The position numbers were made by a program, and so were the translations under genes. A stretch of DNA of 64,000 nt from Hyphomicrobiales bacterium. GTDB lineage: Bacteria; Pseudomonadota; Alphaproteobacteria; Rhizobiales; Rhizobiaceae. The stretch's first letter is position 1. The number at the start of each line of letters is the position of its first letter. The notes beneath the pieces are model-generated. The model had not been told where the DNA came from. It ran no database searches and saw only the letters and a list, made by a program, of their open reading frames with translations. Below, piece after piece: positions 45,746-54,051 of the stretch. The DNA lies in contig UBXV01000006.1 in assembly GCA_900469625.1 (NCBI GenBank), positions 62,001-126,000 of the forward strand, read 5' to 3'.

Positions 45746-46246
45746 TCAAGAAACACGCCGCCAGCTATAGGACCTGGCGTCGGCCGAGGGCTTTGCGGTC
45801 GGCTGATAGTGATTGGCGATACCTGGCAACCGGCCTTCCGTCAAACGTTTAAGCGCCGTGCCGTTGGTGACCGCGAAACTGTCGATGCCACACCGCAGCA
45901 TCAAAGGGATCTGGTCGATCAACACATCTCCGACCGCCCGCACCTCGCCGGCAAAACCAAGCCTTGCGCGCACAAGCGACGCGTGGCTGAACGCGCGCCC
46001 GTCATTGAAGGCCGGAAATGCAACCGCGATCAGCGCGATGCGGTCGAGATAGGGCTGCAGTTTGGTCACGTCATCGGCCGGAGCGACGACCACGCCGAGG
46101 CCCGCCTCGTCCGTCTCAGCGACCTTGGCGAGAAACGCCTCAAGCCCGAGGACGGCCTTTTCGTTCGAGCCGGCCTTGGTCTCCTCGTTTTCGATGATCC
46201 AGGGATCATCGCTCACGAAGCCGGTTTCCTTCCAGATTTTTGTCAT
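45746..46246 (-). CDS. DUF934 domain protein of the sulfite reductase operon
   Basis: 166 residues of the DUF934 family, which is nearly always encoded next to cysI-type reductases in proteobacteria lacking cysJ. Segments FPAFNDGRAFSHASLVRARL and GEVRAVGDVLIDQIPLMLRC are family hallmarks. Start at 46246 has AAGGA six bases before; an ATG six codons up overlaps the cysI stop by one base (TGATG) and is the alternative. Biochemical role unknown; the neighbour says sulfite reduction. Confidence 0.88.
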   Translation of the reverse strand: MTKIWKETGFVSDDPWIIENEETKAGSNEKAVLGLEAFLAKVAETDEAGLGVVVAPADDVTKLQPYLDRIALIAVAFPAFNDGRAFSHASLVRARLGFAGEVRAVGDVLIDQIPLMLRCGIDSFAVTNGTALKRLTEGRLPGIANHYQPTAKPSADARSYSWRRVS

Positions 46247-46263
46247 GTCCGTTCCTTCGCCCA

Positions 46264-47937
46264 TCAGGCGGCTTCCTGTGCGCTGCCGCCGTAGAGCGCG
46301 TCCTTGAAAGGTTGCGGGCCGACCCGACGGTACGCCGCAAGGAACGTCTCCGATTGGTCGTTTCGCAGCCCGAGATAGGTATCGACGATTGTCTCGATCG
46401 CGTCGGTTACCTTTTCCGGCTCGAAGCCACGACCGATGATCTCGCCGATCGACGTGTTCTCATCGCCGGAGCCGCCGAGCGTGATCTGGTAGAGTTCCGC
46501 CCCCTTCTTCTCGACGCCGAGCAAACCGATATGGCCGACATGATGGTGGCCGCAGGCATTGATGCAGCCGGAAATCTTGATCTTCAGCTCGCCGATCTCG
46601 GCCTGGCGCTCTGGCGCGCCAAAGCGGGTCGAGATCTCCTGCGCCACCGGGATGGAACGCGCATTTGCAAGCGCGCAGTAGTCGAGCCCGGGACAGGCAA
46701 TGATGTCGGTGATCAGCCCGGCATTGGCCGTTGCCAGACCGGCAACCACGAGCGCGCGATAGATCGGCTCCAGATCGGCGAGCGCCACATGCGGCAAGAT
46801 CAGGTTCTGTTCATGGCTGACACGGATCTCGTCGAAGGCATATTCCTCGGCGATATCGGCGACCGCGTCCATCTGCGCATCGGTCGCATCCCCCGGAATG
46901 CCGCCGATGGGCTTCAGCGAGATCGTCACCATGCCGTAGTCCGGGTGCTTATGTGGCTGCACGTTCTGGTGAACCCAGCGGGAAAATTCCGGATCGGTCT
47001 TCTTCCAGCGCGCCAGGCTCTCCCAGCCCTCGGCGCGGGCTTCCAGTGCCGGCGGCGCAAAATAGGTGGAAATTGCCTGGATGTCGGCTTCAGGCAGCTT
47101 CAGCTCAGTATCCTTGAGCGCTGCAAATTCGACCTCGACCTGACGGGAAAGCTCTTCCGCGCCGGTTTCATGCACGAGGATCTTGATGCGCGCCTTGTAC
47201 TTGTTGTCGCGTCGGCCATGGAGGTTGTACACGCGCATGATCGCCGTGGTGTAGGACAGAAGATCCTTTTCCGGCAGGAAGTCGCGGATCTTCTTGGCAA
47301 TCATCGGCGTGCGGCCCTGTCCGCCGCCAACATAAACGGCAAAGCCGATGCGGCCGTTCTCGTCTTTCTTCAGGTGCAGACCGATATCATGGACCTGGAT
47401 CGCGGCACGGTCGCGCTCGGCGCCGGTAACGGCGATCTTGAACTTGCGCGGCAGGAACGAGAATTCCGGATGCACGCTCGACCACTGCCTGAGGATTTCG
47501 GCGTAAGGTCTTGGATCGGCAACTTCATCGGCCGCAGCACCGGCGAAATGATCGGCCGTCACGTTGCGAATGCAATTGCCCGATGTCTGCAGTGCATGCA
47601 TCTCGACGGCGGCCAGCTCGTCGAGGATATCCGGCGTGTCGGACAGGCGCGGCCAGTTGTACTGGATGTTCTGGCGGGTGGTGAAGTGGCCATAGCCGCG
47701 ATCGTATTTGCGAGCGATATGAGCAAGCATGCGCATCTGGCGGCTCGACAGCGTGCCATAGGGAATGGCGACGCGCAGCATATAGGCGTGCAGTTGCAGA
47801 TAGACGCCATTCATCAGGCGTAGCGGCTTGAAGGCATCCTCGGCCAGTTCGCCACTCAGGCGGCGCTCGACCTGATCGCGGAACTGGTCGACGCGCGAGG
47901 AAACGAAGGCGTGATCGAATTCATCGTAGCGGTACAT
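46264..47937 (-). CDS. cysI: Sulfite (nitrite/sulfite) reductase, siroheme [4Fe-4S] type
   Basis: 557-residue siroheme-iron-sulfur reductase that makes sulfide from sulfite with six electrons. Two ferrodoxin-like halves precede the cluster-binding cysteines in IACPGLDYCALANARS and KISGCINACGHHHVGHIGLL (C-x5-C and C-x3-C). GHFTTRQNIQYNWPRLSD is the conserved siroheme-binding region. There is no flavoprotein partner gene here, so ferredoxin is the likely donor. It lies between the DUF2849 and DUF934 genes. Confidence 0.93.
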   Translation of the reverse strand: MYRYDEFDHAFVSSRVDQFRDQVERRLSGELAEDAFKPLRLMNGVYLQLHAYMLRVAIPYGTLSSRQMRMLAHIARKYDRGYGHFTTRQNIQYNWPRLSDTPDILDELAAVEMHALQTSGNCIRNVTADHFAGAAADEVADPRPYAEILRQWSSVHPEFSFLPRKFKIAVTGAERDRAAIQVHDIGLHLKKDENGRIGFAVYVGGGQGRTPMIAKKIRDFLPEKDLLSYTTAIMRVYNLHGRRDNKYKARIKILVHETGAEELSRQVEVEFAALKDTELKLPEADIQAISTYFAPPALEARAEGWESLARWKKTDPEFSRWVHQNVQPHKHPDYGMVTISLKPIGGIPGDATDAQMDAVADIAEEYAFDEIRVSHEQNLILPHVALADLEPIYRALVVAGLATANAGLITDIIACPGLDYCALANARSIPVAQEISTRFGAPERQAEIGELKIKISGCINACGHHHVGHIGLLGVEKKGAELYQITLGGSGDENTSIGEIIGRGFEPEKVTDAIETIVDTYLGLRNDQSETFLAAYRRVGPQPFKDALYGGSAQEAA

Positions 47938-47951
47938 GTCGTATCGTTTCC

Positions 47952-48266
47952 TCAGGCAGCAAAGTTCGGGCCGGCAAGGCCATTGTATCCGGCGGCATAG
48001 GGGATCGAGGGTCCCTCGGCGCGAATGCGCTCGCGCATGCGCAGCGGCCGCAAGGTACCATTGACTTCCTCGACATCGACGACGTTGGCGTCGACGACCT
48101 TGTTGTCTTCAAAGGCCAGCTTGCCCGTCGCTTCGAGCGCGGTAACCGCCTCGGCATGGCGGGCAATGAAGGCCTGCTGGAGCTGTTCGACCCAGTTGCC
48201 CGAGGCATCCAGCCAGACGGATATGCCATCCGAGAGCCGATTTGCCGTCAAAACCTTGTTCACCAT
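47952..48266 (-). CDS. DUF2849 domain protein
   Basis: 104 residues of DUF2849, a small family found between cysG and cysI in rhizobia. Starts MVNKVLTANRLSDGISVWLD at 48266 after AAGGGAAAC, and has GNWVEQLQQAFIARH and a C-terminal GYNGLAGPNFAA. No motif for catalysis is seen; a role in delivering or controlling sulfite reductase is inferred from position only. Confidence 0.85.
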   Translation of the reverse strand: MVNKVLTANRLSDGISVWLDASGNWVEQLQQAFIARHAEAVTALEATGKLAFEDNKVVDANVVDVEEVNGTLRPLRMRERIRAEGPSIPYAAGYNGLAGPNFAA

Positions 48267-48276
48267 GACGTTTCCC

Positions 48277-49731
48277 TTAGTTCGCAATCTGTTCGCTGCG
48301 CTCAGCGGCAGCTTCGATCTGTGTTGGCGTGCGCTTGCCGGCGACCAGCGGTTCGGAGCGCGCGAAATTCGCGCCGGCAACAGCGTCGCCGATGATCACC
48401 ATGACCGGGCCCGAAAGCTCTGTGCGACCTTCGAGGTCGGGCAGATCCTTGAGTGTACCATGCAGCAGCCGGCGGTCGGCGCGGCTGGCGTTTTCGATCA
48501 CAGCGACGGTGGTTTCAGCGGGCAAGCCCGCCTGCATCAGGCGGCCGGCGACAGAAGCGGCGACCGTGCGCCCCATGTAGACGGCGATGGTCGCGCCGGA
48601 AACCGCAAGCCGCGCCCAGTCCGGCAACACTTCGCCCGCCAGATCATGACCAGTGGTAAACACCAGCGACGAAGCGACGCCGCGCAGGGTCAACGGAAGC
48701 TCGAAATCCGCCGCCGCGGCAAAAGCGGACGTGATCCCGGGCACGATTTCGTAGGTGATATCTGCGTCGCGCAGCGCCGCCATTTCCTCACCGGCGCGGC
48801 CATAGACGAGTGGGTCGCCGGACTTCAGGCGAACGACGCGCTTGCCCTCGCTTGCGAGCTTCACCAGCAACTGGTTGATCTCGTCCTGTGACTTCGTGTG
48901 GCAACCCTTGCGTTTGCCGACGGAGAGCCTTTCCGCGTCCCGGCGGCCCATGTCGACAATCGCCTGAGGCACCAGCGCGTCGTAGACGATCGCATCAGCC
49001 TCCATCATCACCCGCTGCGCGCGCAGCGTCAGCAGATCTTCGGCACCTGGCCCGGCTCCGACGAGCCAGACATGGCCGGAAGCAGCCTGCGCGGTATCAA
49101 GCAAACGAGACGCTTCGCGGCGCGCCGCCGCGACATCGCCAAGTGCGATCTTGTCGGCAACCGGCCCCTGGAAGAAACGGCGCCAGAAGAGGCGGCGCGC
49201 GACACCACGCGGCACGAGCCGATCGACCGTTTCGCGGTAACCTGCCGCAAGCGACGCGACCAGCCCGAGCGACGGCGACAACAACTGATCGATCTGCGCC
49301 CGGATCATCTGGGCGAGCACCGGGCCGGCACCTTCGGTGCCGATGGCAACCGCGACCGGAGCGCGATTGACCAGCGCCGGGGTAAAGAAATCGCAATAGT
49401 CAGGCTGATCGACGGCGTTTGCCGGGATCTTCTGCGCGCGCGCGGCGATGACGATTTTTCGATCTTCCGCCGCATCACCGGTCGCAGCGAAAACCAGGAT
49501 CGCACCTTCGAGTTGCTGCGGAGCGAAGGGTGCACGAACGGTTTCGATAGCCCTGTCACGCAGGAACTCTGCGAAGTCAGCCTCCGGCGCGTCGGCATGG
49601 ACGGCGATCTGGGCTTCGGTGTTGAGCAGCAGGCGCACCTTCGCAAAGGCCTCGTCGCCATTGCCGAACACGGCAACGCGCTTTTGTGAGACGCGAAAGA
49701 ATGCGGGGAAGACGGAGAGCTGCTGCGGCAT
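48277..49731 (-). CDS. cysG: Siroheme synthase (CysG, trifunctional)
   Basis: 484 residues. The N-terminal half is the precorrin-2 dehydrogenase/ferrochelatase domain (from SVFPAFFRVSQKRVAVFGNG), the C-terminal half the uroporphyrinogen-III methyltransferase with LVGAGPGAEDLLTLRAQRVM, VRLKSGDPLVYGRAGEEMAA and YEIVPGITSAFAAAADFELP. It makes siroheme for the sulfite reductase encoded downstream, giving a self-sufficient cofactor-enzyme operon. It starts 231 bases from the divergent deaminase gene; I see no certain promoter in the gap. Confidence 0.95.
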   Translation of the reverse strand: MPQQLSVFPAFFRVSQKRVAVFGNGDEAFAKVRLLLNTEAQIAVHADAPEADFAEFLRDRAIETVRAPFAPQQLEGAILVFAATGDAAEDRKIVIAARAQKIPANAVDQPDYCDFFTPALVNRAPVAVAIGTEGAGPVLAQMIRAQIDQLLSPSLGLVASLAAGYRETVDRLVPRGVARRLFWRRFFQGPVADKIALGDVAAARREASRLLDTAQAASGHVWLVGAGPGAEDLLTLRAQRVMMEADAIVYDALVPQAIVDMGRRDAERLSVGKRKGCHTKSQDEINQLLVKLASEGKRVVRLKSGDPLVYGRAGEEMAALRDADITYEIVPGITSAFAAAADFELPLTLRGVASSLVFTTGHDLAGEVLPDWARLAVSGATIAVYMGRTVAASVAGRLMQAGLPAETTVAVIENASRADRRLLHGTLKDLPDLEGRTELSGPVMVIIGDAVAGANFARSEPLVAGKRTPTQIEAAAERSEQIAN

Positions 49732-49962
49732 AGTCTTGCAATCTGTTCCTTCTACAGGCTCCGCTGAATATCCAGCATCGCACGGGGCAATTGAAGAAAC
49801 AGAAATTTCAATGGCTTTCAGGTCCCGTATTGTTTTGCTCGGTCATGCGGCATTTTGAGCAAATATCTCCGGAACGACTGCCCGGTGACACTGCCGCTGG
49901 CCATTGCGCGCAAGGGTCATCCTCCGTTAAATGCCGCAAAAGATCTGGCGGAGACCGAAGAC

Positions 49963-50550
49963 ATGGCACAACCCGAACTGGCCGGACGACTGCTGGACGT
50001 GATCGAGCAGGACATCCTGCCGCTCACCGAAAAGGGCGTCGCAGCAGGCAACAAGGTGTTCGGCGCCGCGATCCTCAACAAATCGGATCTTTCGCTCGTT
50101 CTGGCCGAGACCAACAACGAGACCGAAAACCCGCTCTGGCACGGCGAAGTGCATACGCTCAAGCGCTTCTACGAGATGGCGCAGAAGCCGGATACACGCG
50201 ACCTGATCTTCCTGTCCACGCACGAACCCTGCTCGATGTGCCTTTCGGCGATCACCTGGGCGGGCTTTGATAATTTCTACTATTTCTTCAGCCACGAAGA
50301 TTCGCGCGACAGCTTCTCCATCCCGCACGACCTGAAAATCCTGAAGGAAGTTTTCCTGCTTGAACCGGGCGGTTATGCGCAGAACAACGCCTTCTGGACG
50401 TCCTCTTCGATCGCGGCGCTCGCCAAGGATCTGGACGAGGCAACGCAGCAGAGACTTGCTGTCCAGGACGCACGCATCCGCGATCGCTATCAGCGCCTGT
50501 CCGACAGCTACCAGTCGGGCAAAAACGATAACGCCATACCGTTGAACTGA
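49963..50550 (+). CDS. Cytidine/deoxycytidylate deaminase-family protein
   Basis: 195 residues of the nucleoside/CMP deaminase superfamily. The zinc site is made of NPLWHGEVHTLKRFYE (H-x-E) and STHEPCSMCLSAITWA (P-C-x2-C). The C-terminal half (from about residue 125) is longer than in TadA-like enzymes and has no motif I recognise. Substrate unknown; nucleoside or pterin deamination are possible. The start MAQPELAG at 49963 is chosen over upstream in-frame codons without family match. mazG follows after three bases. Confidence 0.78.
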   Translation: MAQPELAGRLLDVIEQDILPLTEKGVAAGNKVFGAAILNKSDLSLVLAETNNETENPLWHGEVHTLKRFYEMAQKPDTRDLIFLSTHEPCSMCLSAITWAGFDNFYYFFSHEDSRDSFSIPHDLKILKEVFLLEPGGYAQNNAFWTSSSIAALAKDLDEATQQRLAVQDARIRDRYQRLSDSYQSGKNDNAIPLN

Positions 50551-50553
50551 GCC

Positions 50554-51387
50554 ATGGAACCATCACGCGACATCAAAGGCCTCCTTGCCATCATGGAGGC
50601 GCTACGCCAGCCGGAAACCGGTTGCCCATGGGACGTCGTGCAGACGTTCGAGACGATCAAGCCCTACACGATCGAGGAAGCCTACGAAGTTGCCGATGCG
50701 ATCGAGCGCGGCGACATGCATGACCTTTGCGACGAACTGGGCGACCTCCTGCTACAGGTGGTGTTTCACGCGCGCATGGCCGAAGAAGCTGGCGAATTCG
50801 CCTTTGGCGATGTCGTCGAGGCGGTGACGCGCAAGATGATCCGGCGCCACCCGCATGTCTTTGCCCGCTCGGACGCAGACACGCCGGAGGCCGTCAAGAA
50901 CCAGTGGGACAAGATCAAGCAGGCGGAAAAAGCCGAGCGTCAGGCGCGACGCACCGACCGCGGCCTGTCCGCAGACGGCGCGGCCAGCCATCTGGGGTCG
51001 ATCCAACGCAGCTTTCCGGCCCTTGTCGAGGCGCTCAAGCTTCAGGAGCGCGCCGCCAAGGTGGGGTTCGACTGGTCCGAACCGGAGCCGATTCTCGACA
51101 AGATCGAGGAGGAAATTGGCGAATTGCGCGAGGCGCTGCGCGAAAAAGACCAAGCGAAGGTGGCCGATGAACTCGGCGACCTGATCTTCGCGATGGTGAA
51201 CATCGGCCGCCATGTCGGCGCCGATCCGGAAATGGCGCTGCGCGGCACCAATACCAAGTTCCGTCGGCGCTTTGCCCATATCGAGAATGAGCTGCATGCT
51301 CAGGGCGAGACGCTAGAAGCGGCGACCCTGGAACGCATGGAAGACCTGTGGCAGGCCGCCAAGGCGATCGAACGGCAGCTGACCTGA
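50554..51387 (+). CDS. mazG: Nucleoside triphosphate pyrophosphohydrolase MazG
   Basis: 277 residues, all-alpha NTP pyrophosphatase that clears non-canonical or excess NTPs. Two MazG domains are seen: the N-terminal one with ETGCPWDVVQTFETIKPYTI and EEAYEVADAIERGDMHDLCD, the C-terminal one with EIGELREALREKDQAKVADE. It is slightly longer than E. coli MazG. It is convergent with hflX; a 9-bp hairpin overlaps its stop. Confidence 0.93.
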   Translation: MEPSRDIKGLLAIMEALRQPETGCPWDVVQTFETIKPYTIEEAYEVADAIERGDMHDLCDELGDLLLQVVFHARMAEEAGEFAFGDVVEAVTRKMIRRHPHVFARSDADTPEAVKNQWDKIKQAEKAERQARRTDRGLSADGAASHLGSIQRSFPALVEALKLQERAAKVGFDWSEPEPILDKIEEEIGELREALREKDQAKVADELGDLIFAMVNIGRHVGADPEMALRGTNTKFRRRFAHIENELHAQGETLEAATLERMEDLWQAAKAIERQLT

Positions 51388-51407
51388 GGCGTCAAGCGCG
51401 CCTCAGG
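51383..51407. terminator. Convergent hairpin between mazG and hflX
   Basis: A perfect 9-bp stem CCTGAGGCG/CGCCTCAGG with a seven-base loop includes the mazG stop codon and lies nine bases before the hflX stop on the other strand. There is no U-tract in either direction, so termination is uncertain. Confidence 0.35.
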
Positions 51408-51416
51408 CAAGTGCAC

Positions 51417-52742
51417 TTACCAGTCTGGTGCAGCGGGCTTCGGTCCGTTGCCGAGCCGGCGTTCCAGCTCAACAGCCTCGTTTTCGGTAAGACGCAGATC
51501 GAGGCTGACCGTGCCGTCCTCAAGATCTTCGCGGCCGTCGACGATAGCGTGCTCGTAGACCCAGGGCAGAAGCTGCAGCTGGTCGACACCGAGAACGACG
51601 GTGCATTCGGTCAGGACACCGGAGAGCCTGCGGCCGATCTCGGCCAGCAACCCATCGACGCCCTCACCCGTAACGGCCGAAACCGCAACGGTATTTTCGG
51701 AGCTGGCTGCCTTGTTCGTCAAGGCTTCGCGCGCTTCCGGTTCGAGGCGGTCGATCTTGTTCCAGACCTCGACAAGCCGGGCTGCTGCTTCCTTCTCGTC
51801 GATACCGAGATCGGCGAGAATGCGCAGCACGTCGCTGGCCTGCGCCGCATTGTCCGGATCGGAGAGATCGCGCACATGCAGGATCAGGTCGGCTTCAAGC
51901 ACTTCTTCAAGCGTGGCGCGGAAAGCAGCAACCAGATGCGTCGGCAGGTCGGAAATGAACCCGACCGTGTCGGACAGGATCACCATGCGGCCGTGCGGCA
52001 GCTTCAGGCGCCGCAGCGTCGGATCAAGCGTCGCAAACAGCATGTCTTCGGCGAGCACACCCGCACCTGTCATCCTGTTGAACAGTGTCGACTTGCCGGC
52101 ATTGGTGTAGCCGACGAGCGCCACGATCGGATGCGGAACCTTCTTGCGCTTGGAACGATGCAGCTGTCGCGTCCGGCGAACCTGCTCCAGCTCGCGCTCG
52201 AGCTTGACGATGCGGTCCTGCAGCAAGCGCCGGTCCGCCTCGATCTGTGTTTCACCAGGGCCGCCCATGAAGCCGCCACCGCCGCGCTGGCGCTCGAGGT
52301 GGGTCCAGCTTCTGACGAGCCGGCCCTTCTGATAGTTGAGATGCGCGAGATCGACCTGCAGCGTGCCTTCCTTGGTGGAAGCGCGGCGCCCGAAGATTTC
52401 AAGGATCAAGCCCGTCCGGTCGATGACCTTAGCGTTCCATTCCTTTTCCAGGTTGCGCTGCTGCACCGGCGTCAGCGGGTGGTCGACAATGACCAGACCG
52501 GCATCCTGTTCGACGAGGATATGACCGATCTCCTCGATCTTGCCAGTGCCGAGCAGCGTACCCGGCTTTGGCTGCGCCACCGAGACGATGGCACCGTGAA
52601 CGACGTTGAGGTCGATCGCGCGGGCCAGGCCCGCGGCCTCCTCCAGCCGACTTTCGTCGGTGCGGGTGCTGGTTGCAGAAAGAGTTTCCGCCGACTGCCG
52701 GCCGGTCTTCTTCAGAACCGGCACGATGACGACAGCGCGCAT
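51417..52742 (-). CDS. hflX: GTPase HflX
   Basis: 441 residues from the first ATG. HflX is a ribosome-associated GTPase that rescues stalled or heat-damaged ribosomes. The N-terminal HflX domain includes KPGTLLGTGKIEEIGHILVE, then the Gly-rich RQRGGGGFMGGPGETQIEAD, the P-loop VALVGYTNAGKSTLFNRMTG and the G2/G3 region LSDTVGFISDLP. It follows hfq by 78 bases in the same frame; the frame stays open back to the hfq stop, and a TKRDSKSS-type peptide just upstream of the ATG may be part of the true protein (see findings). Confidence 0.93.
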   Translation of the reverse strand: MRAVVIVPVLKKTGRQSAETLSATSTRTDESRLEEAAGLARAIDLNVVHGAIVSVAQPKPGTLLGTGKIEEIGHILVEQDAGLVIVDHPLTPVQQRNLEKEWNAKVIDRTGLILEIFGRRASTKEGTLQVDLAHLNYQKGRLVRSWTHLERQRGGGGFMGGPGETQIEADRRLLQDRIVKLERELEQVRRTRQLHRSKRKKVPHPIVALVGYTNAGKSTLFNRMTGAGVLAEDMLFATLDPTLRRLKLPHGRMVILSDTVGFISDLPTHLVAAFRATLEEVLEADLILHVRDLSDPDNAAQASDVLRILADLGIDEKEAAARLVEVWNKIDRLEPEAREALTNKAASSENTVAVSAVTGEGVDGLLAEIGRRLSGVLTECTVVLGVDQLQLLPWVYEHAIVDGREDLEDGTVSLDLRLTENEAVELERRLGNGPKPAAPDW

Positions 52743-52820
52743 GTCGTCGCGGAGCGTTTCAAGCTCCGGAATGATCGACGACGACTTTGAATCCCGTTTG
52801 GTAATGTGCCTTACGTCCCG

Positions 52821-53063
52821 TCAGGATGCGGCTTCTTCGTTCTCGAACATCTGCAGCGGCTGGCCGGGCATGATGGTCGAGATCGCGTGCTTGTAGACGA
52901 GCTGCGAGTGACCATCGCGGCGCAACAATACACAGAAATTGTCAAAAGACGTGACGACGCCCGTCAATTTGACGCCGTTGATAAGAAAAATTGTCAGAGA
53001 AATCTTCTGTTTGCGGACCGTATTGAGAAAAAGATCCTGCAGGTTCTGAGAACGTTCCGCCAT
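52821..53063 (-). CDS. hfq: RNA chaperone Hfq
   Basis: 80 residues. Hfq hexamers bind small RNAs and mRNAs. The Sm1 motif is in [20 protein letters not shown] and the Sm2 motif in [11 protein letters not shown] (normally YKHAISTI). Length and the flanking hflX fit the usual alphaproteobacterial hfq-hflX pair. Confidence 0.97.
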
Positions 53064-53173
53064 CGCGCCGATTCTTTCTTATTTGCCGGCGTCGCGCGCC
53101 GGTGAATTTTGTCTATTTTTTTCAATCAGAGGCGTCCCAAGTACCCTTCCCCGGCGCCTCTGTCAGTTTGGTA

Positions 53174-54037
53174 TCAAATCAATGTCTTTTCCGCAACGTC
53201 GAAAAAGGCTTCACGAATATTCTGTGCTATGCTTCCCGGATGACCGTTGCCGATCGGTTTGCCGTCGATGGAAACGACCGGAAAACAGATGCTCGTCGCC
53301 GCAGTGATGAAGACCTCGCGCGCGGCCAGCATGTCATCGACGCTGAAGGCCCGCTCCTCGATCCTGATGCCGAGGGGGCCTGCAACATCCATCAGAGTCG
53401 TGCGGGTGATGCCCTTGAGAATGCCGTGATCGGCCGGGCGGGTGCGCAAGACACCATCGCGATCGACGATCCAGACATTGGTTGCCGCACCTTCCTTCAC
53501 GGTGCCGTCGGGATCGATGAAGATCGCCTCGTGGGCACCCTCCTCCTTGGCCTTCTGGCGGGCCAGCACGTTCGGCAGCAGACCCACCGACTTGATATCG
53601 ACGCGATCCCAGCGGTTCTCGGGAACGGTGATCGCCGCGATGCCCTCGGCATTCTTTCGCGCGATTGCCGCTGGATCGGTCCGCTTGGCCGTCACGACGA
53701 TTGTCGGAACGGTATCCTTGTGTGGAAACACATGGTCGCGACGTGCGCTGCCGCGCGTCACCTGCATGTAGAACAGGCCGTTTCGCACCCGGTTACGCCG
53801 CAACACCTCGCGTATGACGTGGATCAGCGCCGCCCGGCTCATCGGCCAGTCGATGCGAAGCTCGCTCAGGGAGCGGCCGAGGCGATCGAGGTGACGGCTG
53901 AGATCGACGATGAAGCCATGTCGGATCTCGCAGACCTCGTAGACTCCGTCCGCGAACTGATAGCCGCGATCCTCGATATGAACGGCTGCATCTGCGTAGG
54001 CCACGTAGGCGCCGTTGACATAGGCAATTCTCGGCAT
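53174..54037 (-). CDS. dat: D-amino-acid transaminase
   Basis: 287-residue fold-type IV PLP aminotransferase (D-alanine aminotransferase type), swapping amino groups between D-alanine or D-glutamate and keto acids to supply cell-wall precursors. The start RIAYVNGAYVAYADAAVHIE is typical; the PLP-Lys lies in RVDIKSVGLLPNVLARQKAK, and TVKEGAATNVWIVDRDG is the cofactor-phosphate binding part. A branched-chain or other class IV enzyme is less likely. It lies between hfq and trkA, 14 bases after trkA's stop. Confidence 0.88.
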   Translation of the reverse strand: MPRIAYVNGAYVAYADAAVHIEDRGYQFADGVYEVCEIRHGFIVDLSRHLDRLGRSLSELRIDWPMSRAALIHVIREVLRRNRVRNGLFYMQVTRGSARRDHVFPHKDTVPTIVVTAKRTDPAAIARKNAEGIAAITVPENRWDRVDIKSVGLLPNVLARQKAKEEGAHEAIFIDPDGTVKEGAATNVWIVDRDGVLRTRPADHGILKGITRTTLMDVAGPLGIRIEERAFSVDDMLAAREVFITAATSICFPVVSIDGKPIGNGHPGSIAQNIREAFFDVAEKTLI

Positions 54038-54051
54038 GGCAATTGTTGACC

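Noticed and set aside
53129-53161. Dyad AGAGGCG/CGCCTCT upstream of hfq as a terminator for an upstream gene
   Set aside because: Long loop and an A-rich rather than T-rich tail on the minus strand.
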